From positions 14,611,876-14,675,875 of the forward strand of contig JBCNJP010000003.1 of the NCBI GenBank assembly GCA_039602395.1: a stretch of 64,000 nt of DNA, given 5' to 3'. Made by a program: the position numbers and the translations under genes. Shown piece after piece: positions 32,901 to 42,989 of the stretch. This DNA is from Deinandra increscens subsp. villosa (lineage: Eukaryota; Streptophyta; Magnoliopsida; Asterales; Asteraceae). Below the pieces are notes generated by a model that saw nothing but the letters and a program-made list of their open reading frames with translations, ran no database searches and was not told the origin of the DNA. The number at the start of each line of letters is the position of its first letter. Position 1 is the stretch's first letter.

Positions 32901-35900
32901 GTCAAATAATGTGCAAATTATAATATACAAGTTCTTTAAAAAACAAAAACTGCACCTCTATTAACTTTGTAAGTTCGTCACTCTCGAATTTCTCAGGATG
33001 AGTGGCTGCATAGATCATTAATAATCTCACCTTGTATTCATATGTTAAATCCTGCATCAGTATGCATCCTAAGTAAGAATATGGAGGGGTGGGGGTTCGG
33101 TTCACTTTTCAAAACCATTGGAATTAAAGTGTTTCTTCCCTTGAGGTCAAGGGTTCGATCCCCGCCAAAGGCAGGTTGGTGTAAAATTTAGCCGTGCAAG
33201 AAAAAGTAAGAATATGGACCACAACGACACAGACACACACACCGACACACACACACACACAGTTCCATATTATTTTCTCACCATTTGTTCTGTAAGGAAG
33301 TTAATGACATCCTTGATTCCTGCATCTCCAAACACAAGGTCCTGCTCTAGTTGCCCTAAACCCATAAGTCCTGTCTCCCGAATAATACTATTAATCTTCC
33401 CGGCAATCTATTTCAACAAGACCAGTTATTATGTTAGCTTGGGTTAAATCAATTCCTTCATTTTCTTTGTTATCTATGCATAAAATATTAAAATCTTATA
33501 ATTTTCTTTCTAAAAGAATTACATTTTAAGTAATATGGAATTTTTGAAGACTTACACCAACATGGGCTGATAGTCTGTCCATTTGTTCATTATATAGTGG
33601 CAAGGCTTGAACCATCTTTTGCAAGTTCCGAGTAGATACCTGCTCACCATCTCTACATGGCACAAAATATAAATCAAAGAAATATGAAAAAAATAAAATA
33701 AATAAAGACTGCCTTGTAACACATAATGTACCGTTTTGAAAAATAGGGATCTGTAAAACTGACCTTGAACCTTGCTGCATCTGTGCAGCTTTATTTTTGA
33801 ACACAAAGTTTGTCATTTTTTCATGTAACCGTTCACTAGCCTGACAAATAACCATTGATTAAAAAAATCATGATATTGTATATAAAACTGGAGTATAATG
33901 ACGACTAGACATACATCTGCTATGTGTGAATGGCGGAGCTCTGACCATACTGGATCATGTTCCTCAAGAAGGACCTCTTTCTTTTCATAATCACCTGTTT
34001 TGCTTTGAACCTATGCAGTATAATTACTTGACATATAATAGCAAAAAAGGCCAAACTTGGTAAACATTTCTTATTAGAAGTGGCAATCTCAACCCGTTGT
34101 TTATGAATGTGTCAATCTGGGTTATTTTTAAGCTCACACAGGTCAAATAAGTTGAAATTCGATCGAAGTGTATTTATAATTCATACAACCTCCTAACTCG
34201 TTTTATTCCATATCATATTTAATGTATTAACTATTTATTAAAGAAGATAAAGTCAAATTGGACAAATAAGTGTTTTCAGGTCATCCAAACCCGATCCATA
34301 CTAAAAGGTGGCCTATTTCGATCTGAACCCCATTACCTGACCCATCCATATTGCCACCTGTAGTTCTTAGGGACAAGTGTAGACTAACCTCATGAACATA
34401 TTTATTCCCATCCATTTCTAGTAAATCATGGCACATTGCATCATACGTCCATTCATGAATAATAGGTGCAATCTAGAAGAGAAAAAAAATAAAAGAAAAG
34501 TTAAAGATGGAAATTTTCAAAAACAAAAATAAAACTAATGTATTTAGCAACAAAAAAAAACCTGGTCAATTGATCTATCTAAGATGAGCAAATCGCATGT
34601 TTCAATCTGTGGGAAGTTGGGGAGAGATTTATATTTCGAAAGGGAATTCCAAACAGCAGCAGCAAGTTTTGTTGGGATTAAATCACAAAACGTTGTCATT
34701 GTGGTAGGATCAAGTGATTTGGCTGCTCGGTAGCGTACAAATGGAAATTCCTGAATAATAAAAACTTATAAGCTACAAATTCGTGACAAAATAGGTAAAT
34801 AAAACAGATTGCATACCAACATTGAAGCAAAAACAGTTGCAATACGATTGGCCATTGCAGTCAAGCATTCATCTCCTTTTCGGCTAATTTCTTCGTCCCC
34901 ATAAAGTTCTTCCAAGGCCTTCCCATGATCAGTGATAAAACACTGTATGGAATAACTTTGACTAATTAAATACGTACATGAACTTGCAAGCAAAACATCA
35001 GTATTAATGCTAAGGCATTCATAATGACAAATAATTAACTAAAATAAAGTTTATTCAAGAACGAAACAAGTTTATATAATCAACATTATGTACCTGGCTA
35101 TCAATGGTGAAGTACTCCAAATTCATCTGTAAATTATCCTAAAAAGTTAATGTAATGAAAAATTTATTTATAATACACAAAAAATGAATTAAGGAAATGT
35201 TTTAACCTCTTTCATCCCACGCAAGCGGGATTTTATTGTTGGCTCTTTTTTTATCTCAGCAACCAGTTCTTTCGGAATAGTTGAACTGAAGAAGATGTAG
35301 GCACTGAAATGAGTAAGAAAAATATTAATTTAATCAAAATATTGTAAGGTCAAAGATAAACCAACCGCAACTAGAAAAAAAAATATCCTTTTAACATACT
35401 CTCTGTATAGAGGCGATTTTCCAGACAAATCAGATACCAGCATGGTAACACTGCATTTCAACAGAAAAAAAAACACTGCATATCAACAAAGCATGAAAAA
35501 AGGAGCTAAAGATAAATGAATATCAATTGTTGATATTAAAATAAATTATAATAATAATTACTTCTCTTTTGTTGGTTGGATGTAGTATACTGCATCCATA
35601 TTGGGCAGTGGCTGCCTACGCTTATTTATGTCTTCCACCACTGCAGGAAAAATAAACATGTTCACTTCTACGGAATACAAAATGGTCATCTTTAGGTCAT
35701 AGTTATGTAATATGACAGTTAAAAGATAATGCGATGATTTCTTGGTGTTGGTTGATAGAGTAAGCAAAAAATGCAAAATCTAACATTAGTATATTATATT
35801 CAGATGAAGAGTACCTACATCTAAGACGAATATGTATTTTGTGATTTAACAAGAGTAAAACATGTTAATCGCTATGTAAGAATTAAGAAACAAGAAATTC

Positions 35901-37393
35901 GCATTTTCTCAGATTAGCCTTGTATCTTACATGAAACTCCTTCTTCTGTTAATTCAGCCATCTTGCATGAGTGCGACATGATTCTAACAGTAACTTTGTC
36001 CATTATGAGTACCTAAAAAACTGTGTCAGACACTAACGAATAGGAAAACGATGAAAGCAACTGATTCAATGAGAGTAAAAGAAAGAGTGGCATAACATAT
36101 TACTATTTCCATGGTCACAAACAATGATAATTGGATATTGCAAAATCAAACCAGAAAATGTTAGGACTGTGTAAACTTCAGATCACCTGCCACTATAACT
36201 ACAAGTTGTGATATATACCTTCCATTTTGATTTTGAGTCCGGCTTTTTTGATGATCTGATCATTTCATACAATAATCCTGCACGATTTACGAAAGATAAT
36301 GATTTAATTAGATAAGATATTACCTGAACTTAAGCAAATGACAGGGGAAACAGCAACTTTGTGTCTTTGTGACTGTTTTGCAATATTGACTACTAGGTAA
36401 AAGTATCTTACACTCCAGGTTAGTATCTCAATATTATTTCTGCATATATGCAGATAGATAATGACCAAATGCCCTAAAATACATCAAAGTAGTGTCACAA
36501 TTTCTTTGAAAAAGTTCATTTCATCCACTTGTAGTGGACTCTCTAAAATCTTTTCTCCCTCTCTTGATATTCTAAATTAATCATCATAGAAAGCAATCTA
36601 TTCTGTTAAGCATATGGTCTAAACATCATGGTTCTCATTTTTAGCACTATTAATCTTCAAATGAGCTCTTTTGTTCTAAAAGGGTGTCAAAATATAATAA
36701 ATGGCCAGGTTGAGTTTTAAGCTCATAAACAGCTTTACACTTTTACTTTCACAAATTTTCATTAAGAATCCAAGACAAGCTCAATTATAATTCTAAAGCA
36801 TGTTTCTTTAACTTTCTTCCATAGTTATCAATTCAACACTGGATCAAATAAGCATCATTGATCTTTTGAAATTTCATGCACTGAACATCATTTTCGCCAG
36901 TAAAAATATTCATTTACGTCCCGTTTATATCTAGTCACAAAACCAATCCAATTCGTTTTACGAGCACTTACATGTAATTCAAATTGACTCACACATCAAA
37001 CTGTAAACAGTTCCCCCAATTCTCAGGTTAGAAGCAAAAAACCTGACTTATATCAGATGGAGCTAATAGCTACCAGCATCAAATGTCACCCAATAATTGA
37101 GATTAACTGGTAGGCAGAGTAATATCTAAAGGTCATCGGTCAAAATGTCAAATCCCCCTCTCGTTTCAAAATCAAACTGAAAACCACAACTCTTAAGATC
37201 CGCATTATCGATTTCAATCAAAGATCAAACACTATCGCATTGTAAGCCACTTAATTAACCTAATCACAACCACAATTGAACAAACATATACGAGTGAAAT
37301 TGCAGATAAAAACTCACGATCACGACTAATTTCTTTGAATTTTTTATACTCGTTGCCTCCATGGAACGACGAATCGAAATCTGACATCGACAT
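20927..37393 (-). CDS. KEULE/SEC1-like: Sec1/Munc18 protein, KEULE/SEC1-like
   Basis: Twenty-one minus-strand exons join in phase: 37393-37318, 36277-36219, 36012-35931, 35640-35562, 35450-35400, 35303-35207, 35126-35094, 34942-34817, 34750-34562, 34472-34389, 34010-33915, 33840-33764, 33652-33556, 33407-33282, 33051-32956, 32883-32788, 21825-21754, 21674-21481, 21392-21302, 21204-21115, 21022-20927. They give about 668 residues; Arabidopsis KEULE is 666. The family binds syntaxins and drives vesicle fusion; KEULE itself acts with KNOLLE at the cell plate. Recognisable stretches are KWKVLIMDKVTVRIMS, RRQPLPNMDAVYYIQPTKE, DLIPTKLAAAVWN, LLILDRSIDQIAPIIHEWTY, LGQLEQDLVFGDAG and RIFVFIIGGATRSELRVCHKL. 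The C terminus ends in an acidic Glu/Asn tract. Between FQSSNNPK (exon 16) and HGLRKDRPGEESAWQL, KEULE has about 12 more residues (a GGFTLKFDL-like stretch). I could not find that mini-exon in the ~11 kb intron (21826-32787), which is full of retroelements. Both flanking borders are phase 0, so loss or skipping would keep the frame. Confidence 0.85.
22076..22800 (+). mobile_element. Fragments of a Copia-type LTR with initiator-Met primer sites
   Basis: TGATTATACAGCCCTGTACAGCTGT and the sequence after it recurs from 22078 and 22311, and again at 32588 on the far side of the nest. The first fragment ends in CTTCATGGTATCAAAGCCC (22230-22248) and the last in CTTCATGGTATCTGAAGCCCC (22774-22794). 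Both resemble the TGGTATCAGAGC primer site for initiator tRNA-Met. These are LTR/PBS remnants of related elements. The stretch 22440-22740 between them has no recognisable protein. Confidence 0.5.
23017..23220 (+). repeat. 5' LTR of the Reina-like element
   Basis: 204 bp, TG...CA, followed two bases later by the primer site. It differs from the 3' LTR at five positions. Confidence 0.9.
23310..27731 (+). pseudogene. Decayed gag-pol of the Reina-like element
   Basis: The frame starts at ATG 23310 and is broken by a TAG at 23445-23447, a frameshift near 23910, a TGA within reverse transcriptase at 25321-25323, a frameshift near 26430 and a TAA at 27318-27320. Domains in order: gag (23454-23912); a zinc knuckle CFWC-HKC (about 24238); protease DSGSTHNF (about 24460); reverse transcriptase with FFDDILVYS (about 25496); RNase H; integrase with the H-H-C-C finger ending CLVCQRAK and SDRDPVFIS; and a chromodomain near KWLVQWKDL (about 27640). 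Several independent lesions mean it encodes no working polyprotein. A chromodomain normally steers integration to marked chromatin. Confidence 0.85.
27762..27965 (+). repeat. 3' LTR of the Reina-like element
   Basis: 204 bp, preceded by a purine tract and followed by the GTTTT target duplication. Confidence 0.9.
28523..28699 (+). repeat. 177-bp direct repeat, left copy, flanking E1
   Basis: Begins TGTGGTGGAACAATAC, ends CAGCTTGGTT and stops exactly where the E1 5' LTR starts. It is identical by eye over all 177 bases to 31511-31687, which starts exactly at the end of the E1 3' LTR. It behaves like a very long target-site duplication. Confidence 0.9.
28700..29260 (+). repeat. 5' LTR of E1
   Basis: 561 bp. 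It contains a TATATA at 28981-28986 and, near its end, the ATG (29143) that opens the long ORF. Confidence 0.92.
29143..30906 (+). CDS. CCHC / protease-like / ARID protein of E1, 587 aa
   Basis: An intact single-exon ORF. Residues 1-39 are encoded inside the 5' LTR and are Cys/His-rich (CKHTCYYHDDDLP, HAVCCESG); the frame then reads through the primer site. Residues 40-150 are strongly basic. A zinc knuckle CX2CX4HX4C is formed by C152, C155, H160 and C165. Residues ~188-287 resemble the Copia protease/pre-integrase region (WSDIWEVDPNFKNHVSGN, NYLPNLDKNVLSMEQL), but the catalytic D-S/T-G is replaced by D-P-N. Residues ~373-485 have the ARID pattern (FLDMI, FPPVTGNGVEVDLLDLYMAV, SGGYKEVIQQNKWTKVCEIM, YVSYLDMMEMNY), an AT-rich DNA-binding fold of chromatin proteins. 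The tail (~540-587) is highly acidic. Inferred role: RNA or DNA binding, perhaps chromatin targeting of the element; protease activity is not expected. An alternative start downstream of the LTR is possible. Confidence 0.85.
   Translation: MDRCKHTCYYHDDDLPIENHIGGIDPICSHAVCCESGINSGIRAKGPVRDTQRSKGKGDALETHGLSRIKRNHKGKAISEREDGGLTKGFARMGLERREDRKGKKPLSSVPRKGKKINLAKRIVQKAKMKKYYGTPGASSSKNPIEKVNFKCFYCHMIGHIASMCPTKFLNNKMENSLKSYIVKGTDTGKWSDIWEVDPNFKNHVSGNRDKFVNFKRTFGVNIHEGENDFVFIHGIGEIDIEVEGKMKRISCVNYLPNLDKNVLSMEQLLHQGIEAICDGSKCTLKRMFGKNNKIESVIEKRDGKMLEENYLNDYFEKLSEECEYNREREKLEAYLHGYYDREECMEDFCGVAIEEPLFNKDKKPIEVCDMQTLVAFLDMITINMFVDKHKESIRKDFEDMMRWYFEECLDIRGKDFPPVTGNGVEVDLLDLYMAVKISGGYKEVIQQNKWTKVCEIMELPWEEGPNLLGIYVSYLDMMEMNYLVLKENDKESDIEKVKEEEVDKPKWKKRKVSATRDFPPGCGPIGDIQVGNMKMFDNEDDEDEPVEGHDENEVEVIKEVEGNEDQVLEIEGYVHVDGDEVTIVET
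30951..31510 (+). repeat. 3' LTR of E1
   Basis: 560 bp, differing from the 5' LTR by one T/A change (CGTCGTTTTG versus CGTCGATTTG) and by the missing terminal A. Confidence 0.92.
31511..31687 (+). repeat. 177-bp direct repeat, right copy, flanking E1
   Basis: Identical to 28523-28699. After it the sequence continues GGTATTTTTTGAC, which restores the uninterrupted host element CAGCTTGGTT|GGTATT. This is what a duplicated target would look like. Confidence 0.9.
33086..33203 (+). mobile_element. Short SINE with 15-bp target duplication in a KEULE-like intron
   Basis: AAGTAAGAATATGGA flanks both sides (33071-33085, 33204-33218). The 118-bp insert carries a pol III box B-like CAAGGGTTCGATCCCC and ends in a short A-rich tail, as tRNA-derived SINEs do. 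It lies in the intron between exons 14 and 15, next to an (AC)n run at 33234-33262. Confidence 0.75.
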
Positions 37394-38076
37394 GTTTGAT
37401 TGAAAACGCAAAACTACGTGAACTGATCGATCGGAAACCTCGAAATTTAATCGAAGAAGAGATCGTATGAAAGAGTTGATTAGGAAAAATAGAGAATGGA
37501 GGTGAATTATAGGGGTGGAATGTGGAATTTCTGACCCGCAACATACCAGAAATTTCGTAAATATTTTTCGTTAGAGCTGAATAACGGTCATAGCGTTGGT
37601 TGGTTCTTCAGAAGGTTTTTCTACACGACAAAAAACGTGTTCATTGCATTTTATTCATTTTGAATTTTATGCTTTCTTTTTCTTTCCAAAGCGTCCCTCA
37701 AAATATAGTCTTTTCGACCATAGATTATAATATTTCGACCTATCAAATCTAAAGTATGGTTTTACGGCCATAGATTGTTTGGTTTAAAATTTTATATTTT
37801 TATTAATATAAATTCATTTTTTCGTATAACTTTAAAAGTATAATAAATATATCGTTGTGATGTTTTTATTTTTAATTACGTATTAACATAATTTTTTCTA
37901 AACATTCTAGGGTCAGAAGACTATACTTTATGTTCGGTAAGGTAGAAGGCCCATAGTCTACGATCGAAAGACCATATTTGAGAGGACATTTTAAAAAAAA
38001 TAAAGGTTAAAGAGACATTTTGAGAAAAAAATATGGTTAAAGAGACGTTATGAATTTTTTTTTCATTCTATAAATA
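37394..38076. other. Upstream region of the KEULE-like gene
   Basis: This holds the promoter and leader of the minus-strand KEULE-like gene; the 37394-37560 part is probably transcribed leader. No clear TATA box could be placed. From 37690 to 38030 several GACCATA/TATGGTC words occur, similar to those inside the MULE MITE at 41947-42506. Confidence 0.35.
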
Positions 38077-38985
38077 TAATTGGATTTAAATAATCTCATG
38101 TTTTGCATATTGGCAAATAATAATCCGTCTTTTAACATTGGCAACTACCAGTCCCACATTTACACTTATTTGTTGGAGTTAACTTTTTCATCAAACTTTT
38201 TTCGACCCCAATTTTTGATCCACCATAACTTCTTCAATTCTTGATAAAAATTCAATCCGTAAGTTGCTACGAACTCGTGACGAAAAACCGAACATAACTA
38301 GATCTATATTGCCTAGGTTTTAAATAGGTTATGATGATGAACAAAGGCATCAAAGTTATGACTTTTTTCATGACTTTGAATAAAAATTTGAGCATCAAAT
38401 CCATAGTGTTTGTGATATTGATCGATTCTAGCAGACTTGACATGTTCTCACGAGTCTATAGCAAGTTACAAAATTTATTTTCATGGAGTTTTGATCGGAT
38501 TTCAAATTTCACAACTTCATGGTCTTCATGAAGCTTCAACAATGGTAGATTGATCAATTCTCAATGGTTTTCAATGATTCTTGTTGCTATAGATTCGGTT
38601 TAAGATCACAAATGTGTTAGTGAACTCAATTTTGAAAACCATTGGTAATTGGTCAATCCACCATTGTTGAAGCTTCATGAAGAACATGTTCATAATTATA
38701 ATCTATTTCAAACCTAGGCAATATGGATCTAGTTTTGTTCGATTTTTCGTCACGAGTTCATAGCAACTTACGGATTGAATTTTCATCAAGAATTGAAGAA
38801 GTTATGGTGGATCAAAAAATGGGGTTGAAATAAGTTGGATGAAAAAGTTAACGGAGTTAACTTTTTTAACATAGGGACCAGTGAAAACAAATAAGTGTAA
38901 ATGTGGACTGGTAGTTGCCAATGTTAAAAGACGGATTATTCTTTGCCAATAGACAAAACATGGGATTATTTAAATCCAATTTTCC
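38077..38985. mobile_element. Foldback element with ~270-bp inverted arms
   Basis: The left arm (AATTGGATTTAAATAAT, ATCCGTCTTTTAACATTGGCAACTACCAGTCC, on to CCTAGGTTTTAAATAGG near 38325) is mirrored on the opposite strand from 38985 back to about 38700. It has no transposase. The terminal TTGGATTT and the mirrored GGAAAATTGG at the right end match the neighbouring MULE MITE. A 9-bp target duplication could not be recognised, apparently because the left end has mutated. Confidence 0.7.
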
Positions 38986-39049
38986 TTTTCTTTATATAGA
39001 CTAAACTGATACACACTTTATGTTTACTCTTAAATCAATATTTTTTAAT

Positions 39050-39398
39050 GGAAAATTGGATTTTATTAATCCAAGTTATTACTAGTTGGCCGATATTAAT
39101 CCTAATTAAGAAATTGGTCTACCTAAATCTTAATTATCATGGTGTTGGAATTCATTGGACCGCCGTTAGTTTTTGTTTAACTCCGTTAGTATTTTACTGA
39201 CATGGCAGTTTATTTTGCTGACGTGCCAGTCTATTTTGCTGACGTGGCATCACCAAATCTAACAGAGTTAACCAAAAACTAACGAAGGACCAACAAATTC
39301 CAACACCATGATAATTGGGATTAATGTAGGCCAATTCCTTAACTGGGATTAATATCGGCCAAATAGTAATAACTTGGATTAATAAAATCTAATTTTCC
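39050..39398. mobile_element. MULE-type MITE, 349 bp
   Basis: The ends GGAAAATTGGATTTTATT and the mirrored AATAAAATCTAATTTTCC continue as inverted repeats for about 100 bp per side. A perfect 9-bp duplication, TTTTTTAAT, flanks it (39041-39049, 39399-39407); 9-bp duplications are typical of Mutator-like elements. It has no coding capacity. The centre holds repeated GCTGACGTGGCA-like words. Confidence 0.85.
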
Positions 39399-40415
39399 TT
39401 TTTTAATAATGTTTGTAACTACCTAAAATATCCGAGTGAGTTTTTTTAGATGGGAATGCGACTGTCTATACTGGATTTAACATTTTAAGCTTAACTCACC
39501 TAGAAACACAATTAATGATGAAACTCATCACTAGGGAAAACCAATTGAGGTAGGGAATAGGTACTTGATCATCATGCTCCATCCGCAGAATTCTACATTT
39601 ATGTGGGTTTGGAAGCGCCTACACAAACATCCCATTATACGATGATTATCTGATAATAAATATTTGTTTACTCAATTATAGGCCCGTCATGATTTTCTTC
39701 GTTTTATTTATTTATTTTAAGTATATATTATATGATTTTTTTTAGTTTTCTCTTATCTTTTATCTATAGTATTTAGTTATTTGTTAAAAAATGATTTATA
39801 TATCACGAAACTTATAGATGTTCTGTTAATTGAGATATTTTGGAGTGGTTATGATAAATATAATTAATTAATAGTTACGCAGTAGATATCTGAGGAGTAT
39901 ACCCAATGGGTATAGCCAAAAAGTGCTGATATGTCCGATAACCAACGGGTAAATACCGATCTCGGGTTGTGGATCGGGTATGAAACAATCCTTTATAATC
40001 AGGTATGGGATTGAGATTATACAAATCCGTTTCAAACCCGACCCATTACTATCCCTATTTTCTTCCCAAACCTAACAACAAGGAACAATTTGTCTGATTA
40101 AACTTTTTGCTCATCACTAAAGACATAAAATTTAAGTCACAATAATTACGACACATGGCATAATTTAAGGATCAGAAAACGACATGATCATAAAATTAAT
40201 TAATATGAACTTGTTTTGTGCTTTAAACAAGGTTATTTTATGTAAGAATAGATCAATATTATAGTCAAGTTGCCGATCACATTAAATGACAAACGGCTCT
40301 TTTCCATTGATGCCGATTACATAAAATAACATCATATAAATCCTAATATCCTAATATCCTAATATATATAGATAGATAGATACAAGGATTTCTCGCAGAC
40401 TACCTTATATCTTCT
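39399..40415. other. Intergenic DNA and P450 promoter region
   Basis: No gene is seen. CCTAATATCCTAATATATATAG at 40340-40374, just before the P450 start, contains a plausible TATA box (TATATATAG). Confidence 0.4.
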
Positions 40416-41946
40416 ATGGAACTCATGGCTTTTGTAATTTTATTATCATTGTTAGTTTTGGTTCCTATTTTTTTCCTTTTTCGACATAAGAAGTATAACG
40501 GTCAACTACCACCGGGTTCGTTGGGAATACCGGTGATAGGGCAAAGCATCGGCCTCTTAAAGGCCTTGAAGGCCGACAGGGTCGATAAATGGTTTCAAGA
40601 ACGAATAAGAAAACATGGCCCCGTTTGGAAAGCGAGTTTTTTGGATATCCGACAGTTGTCTTGCATGGTCCAGCCGCTAATAAGTTTATATACACTTGTG
40701 ATGGGAACCTACTCACCAACACACAACCACCATCAATCAGCCGGATCATGGGTTCTAAAAATATAATAGAGTTGTCGGGCGATGATCATAAACGAGTAAG
40801 AATGGCCCTAGTTTCGTTTCTTAAGCTTGAAGTGTTGAAGCAATATGTTGCAAAAGTTGATGAAGAGGTCCAACACCACCTTCTAACGCATTGGCATGGT
40901 AAACATGAGATCCAGGTAAATAATATTTTATCCAAATAAAAAACAACCCTTAGTAATCTCATATTTATATATGTATAGAGGGGCGTTCATTTCACAACTA
41001 GTAATAATGTTAAGAAATGTAAGAACCGGTGTACCATTTGCACTTTTTCATTACATAAATTAAATAGAATGCATGTGGATTTAGTGTTCATGTTTCCAAT
41101 AATGGTGTAGGTGCAACCTCAAATCAAGATCTTAACCTTCAACATAATTTGTTCACTTGTTTTTGGGATTGAGAGAGGACCCAAAAGAGAGAAAATGCTA
41201 CCATTTTTCCAAGATATGATTGAAGGTGTGTTGTCAATTCCAATCAATTTGCCTTTCACTAAATTTAGTCGTGGGATCATGGCAAGGAAGAAACTAGTAC
41301 CTATGCTTTTACAACTTATACATGAGAAAAGAGAGGCGCTCGAGGAACAAAAGCACCAAAACAATCCTCATAACGATCTAATCACTTCGTTGCTTAGCAT
41401 TCGAGACAATGATAGCTCAACAATGATGTCAGAAGATGAGATCATCGACAACATCATCATTGTGATGGTTGCAGGATATGACACGACCTCTGTCCTTCTT
41501 ACCTTCTTGGTTAAGCTTTTGGCTAACAATAAATCGATCTACTCTACTATAGCTCAAGGTAACCAATTTTTGCCTCATTTTAATATGTTGCTATCATATA
41601 TGGCACAAACATATATTATAACCGTATCCTAATACGTCTGCAATATCCCCATATCCATATTTCCATGGCACAAACATATATTATAACCCTATTTCCATTT
41701 GTTTTGTATTATAAGGTTAATTTTAGTTACATGATCTCGAGTTTCATGTTACACGTTCCATGCATCTTTACGTTTCGGTTTTACATTTTCTCTTATACAT
41801 AATATAACTAGGTTTATATAACTAGATTTTGTTAACGCACAAAATCACCTTCATCTGCATTGCCCACATGTACGGTTTAGTTTTTTTAGAATGAGCATTG
41901 GAGATTGGAGACTCGTCAAATGTTCCTTCCCAGTGGGTTTGGTTTC

Positions 41947-42506
41947 GGGAAAATTTCATTTTGTCCATTTTGAAAAAAATTCTAAGTTTTTGTCCATTTG
42001 AAAAGTCTGTTCCTCATTATATCCATGTTTTGCGTTCTTCCCTCCCATAGATTTTAGGTTAGTCCGACCGTTAACCATCCTATTAGATCTTGCCACGTAA
42101 CACTTTTGACCATAAAAGTATGGTCTAATCGACCAAAGTCAATGATTGTTCGACCATAAAAGTATGGTCGAATCTACCAAGAAAATACGGTCGAATCTAC
42201 CAAGAAACTATGGTCGAATCCTACGTGTCTTTTTTTATTACTTCCAAGAAATGTGTAGTTGACATAATTTATGGTCGTTAGACCATACTTTTATGGTCGA
42301 ACAATCATTGCCTATAGTCGAATAGACCATACTTTTATGGTTAAAAGTGTTACGCGGCAAGATCTAGTAGGATGGTTAACGGTCGGACTAACCTAAAATA
42401 TACGGGAGGGGAAGAACGCAAAACATGAAAATAATGAGGAATAGACTTTTCAAATGGACAAAATCTTGGAATTTTTTTTCAAAATGGAAAAAATGGAAAT
42501 TTTCCC
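41947..42506. mobile_element. MULE-type MITE, 560 bp, in the P450 intron
   Basis: The ends GGGAAAATTT and AAATTTTCCC are flanked by a perfect 9-bp duplication, TTTGGTTTC (41938-41946, 42507-42515). The inverted arms are long and carry repeated GACCATA/TATGGTCGAA words on both strands. It has no coding capacity. The terminal motif matches the other MULE MITEs in the window. Confidence 0.85.
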
Positions 42507-42515
42507 TTTGGTTTC

Positions 42516-42989
42516 GCATCTCTCCCATAGTTGTGGTTTTCTTGTTCCTTTGACCATACATACGTATAATAGGGCTCTTTGGTCGAGGGTTGCTGAAATA
42601 GAAAACGATGTTGTTATGCTTGATGGTTTTGAATCCAGCTGTTATGAACTCGCCTGGTCTTCCACACAAGTTGATCGGCGATACTCTTTTTCATATGTGA
42701 TCATTGAGCAATTCCCTCTAGCAAGTAGAAACATTATGATACAAACTCAAGATCAAATTAACACCAAAATAACACACACAATTTGGACTAAACTCTCCTA
42801 TTGTATTAATTAAGGAAACTTAACTCAAAACCTCAATAAAAAAACCCTATTCTCTGCTAGAATATATGGGCAAACCCAAACTTGGTTTGCAAGGAATACA
42901 ATTTGAACGCAACTAGGAAACATTCTAAATCTAAAATATCACCTACATTCTAGCTAGGTAGAGACCGACTTGCTCCTCCTTGACCTTTA
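42516..42989. other. P450 intron 3, sequence before the Copia relic
   Basis: No gene is recognised. The sequence is unlike the flanking MITE and the Copia LTR and may be older insertion debris. Confidence 0.3.

Noticed and set aside
33140..33165. Possible tRNA gene (GGGTTCGATCCCC)
   Set aside because: Only a box B/T-arm-like stretch is present, with no cloverleaf; the 15-bp target duplication shows it belongs to a SINE.
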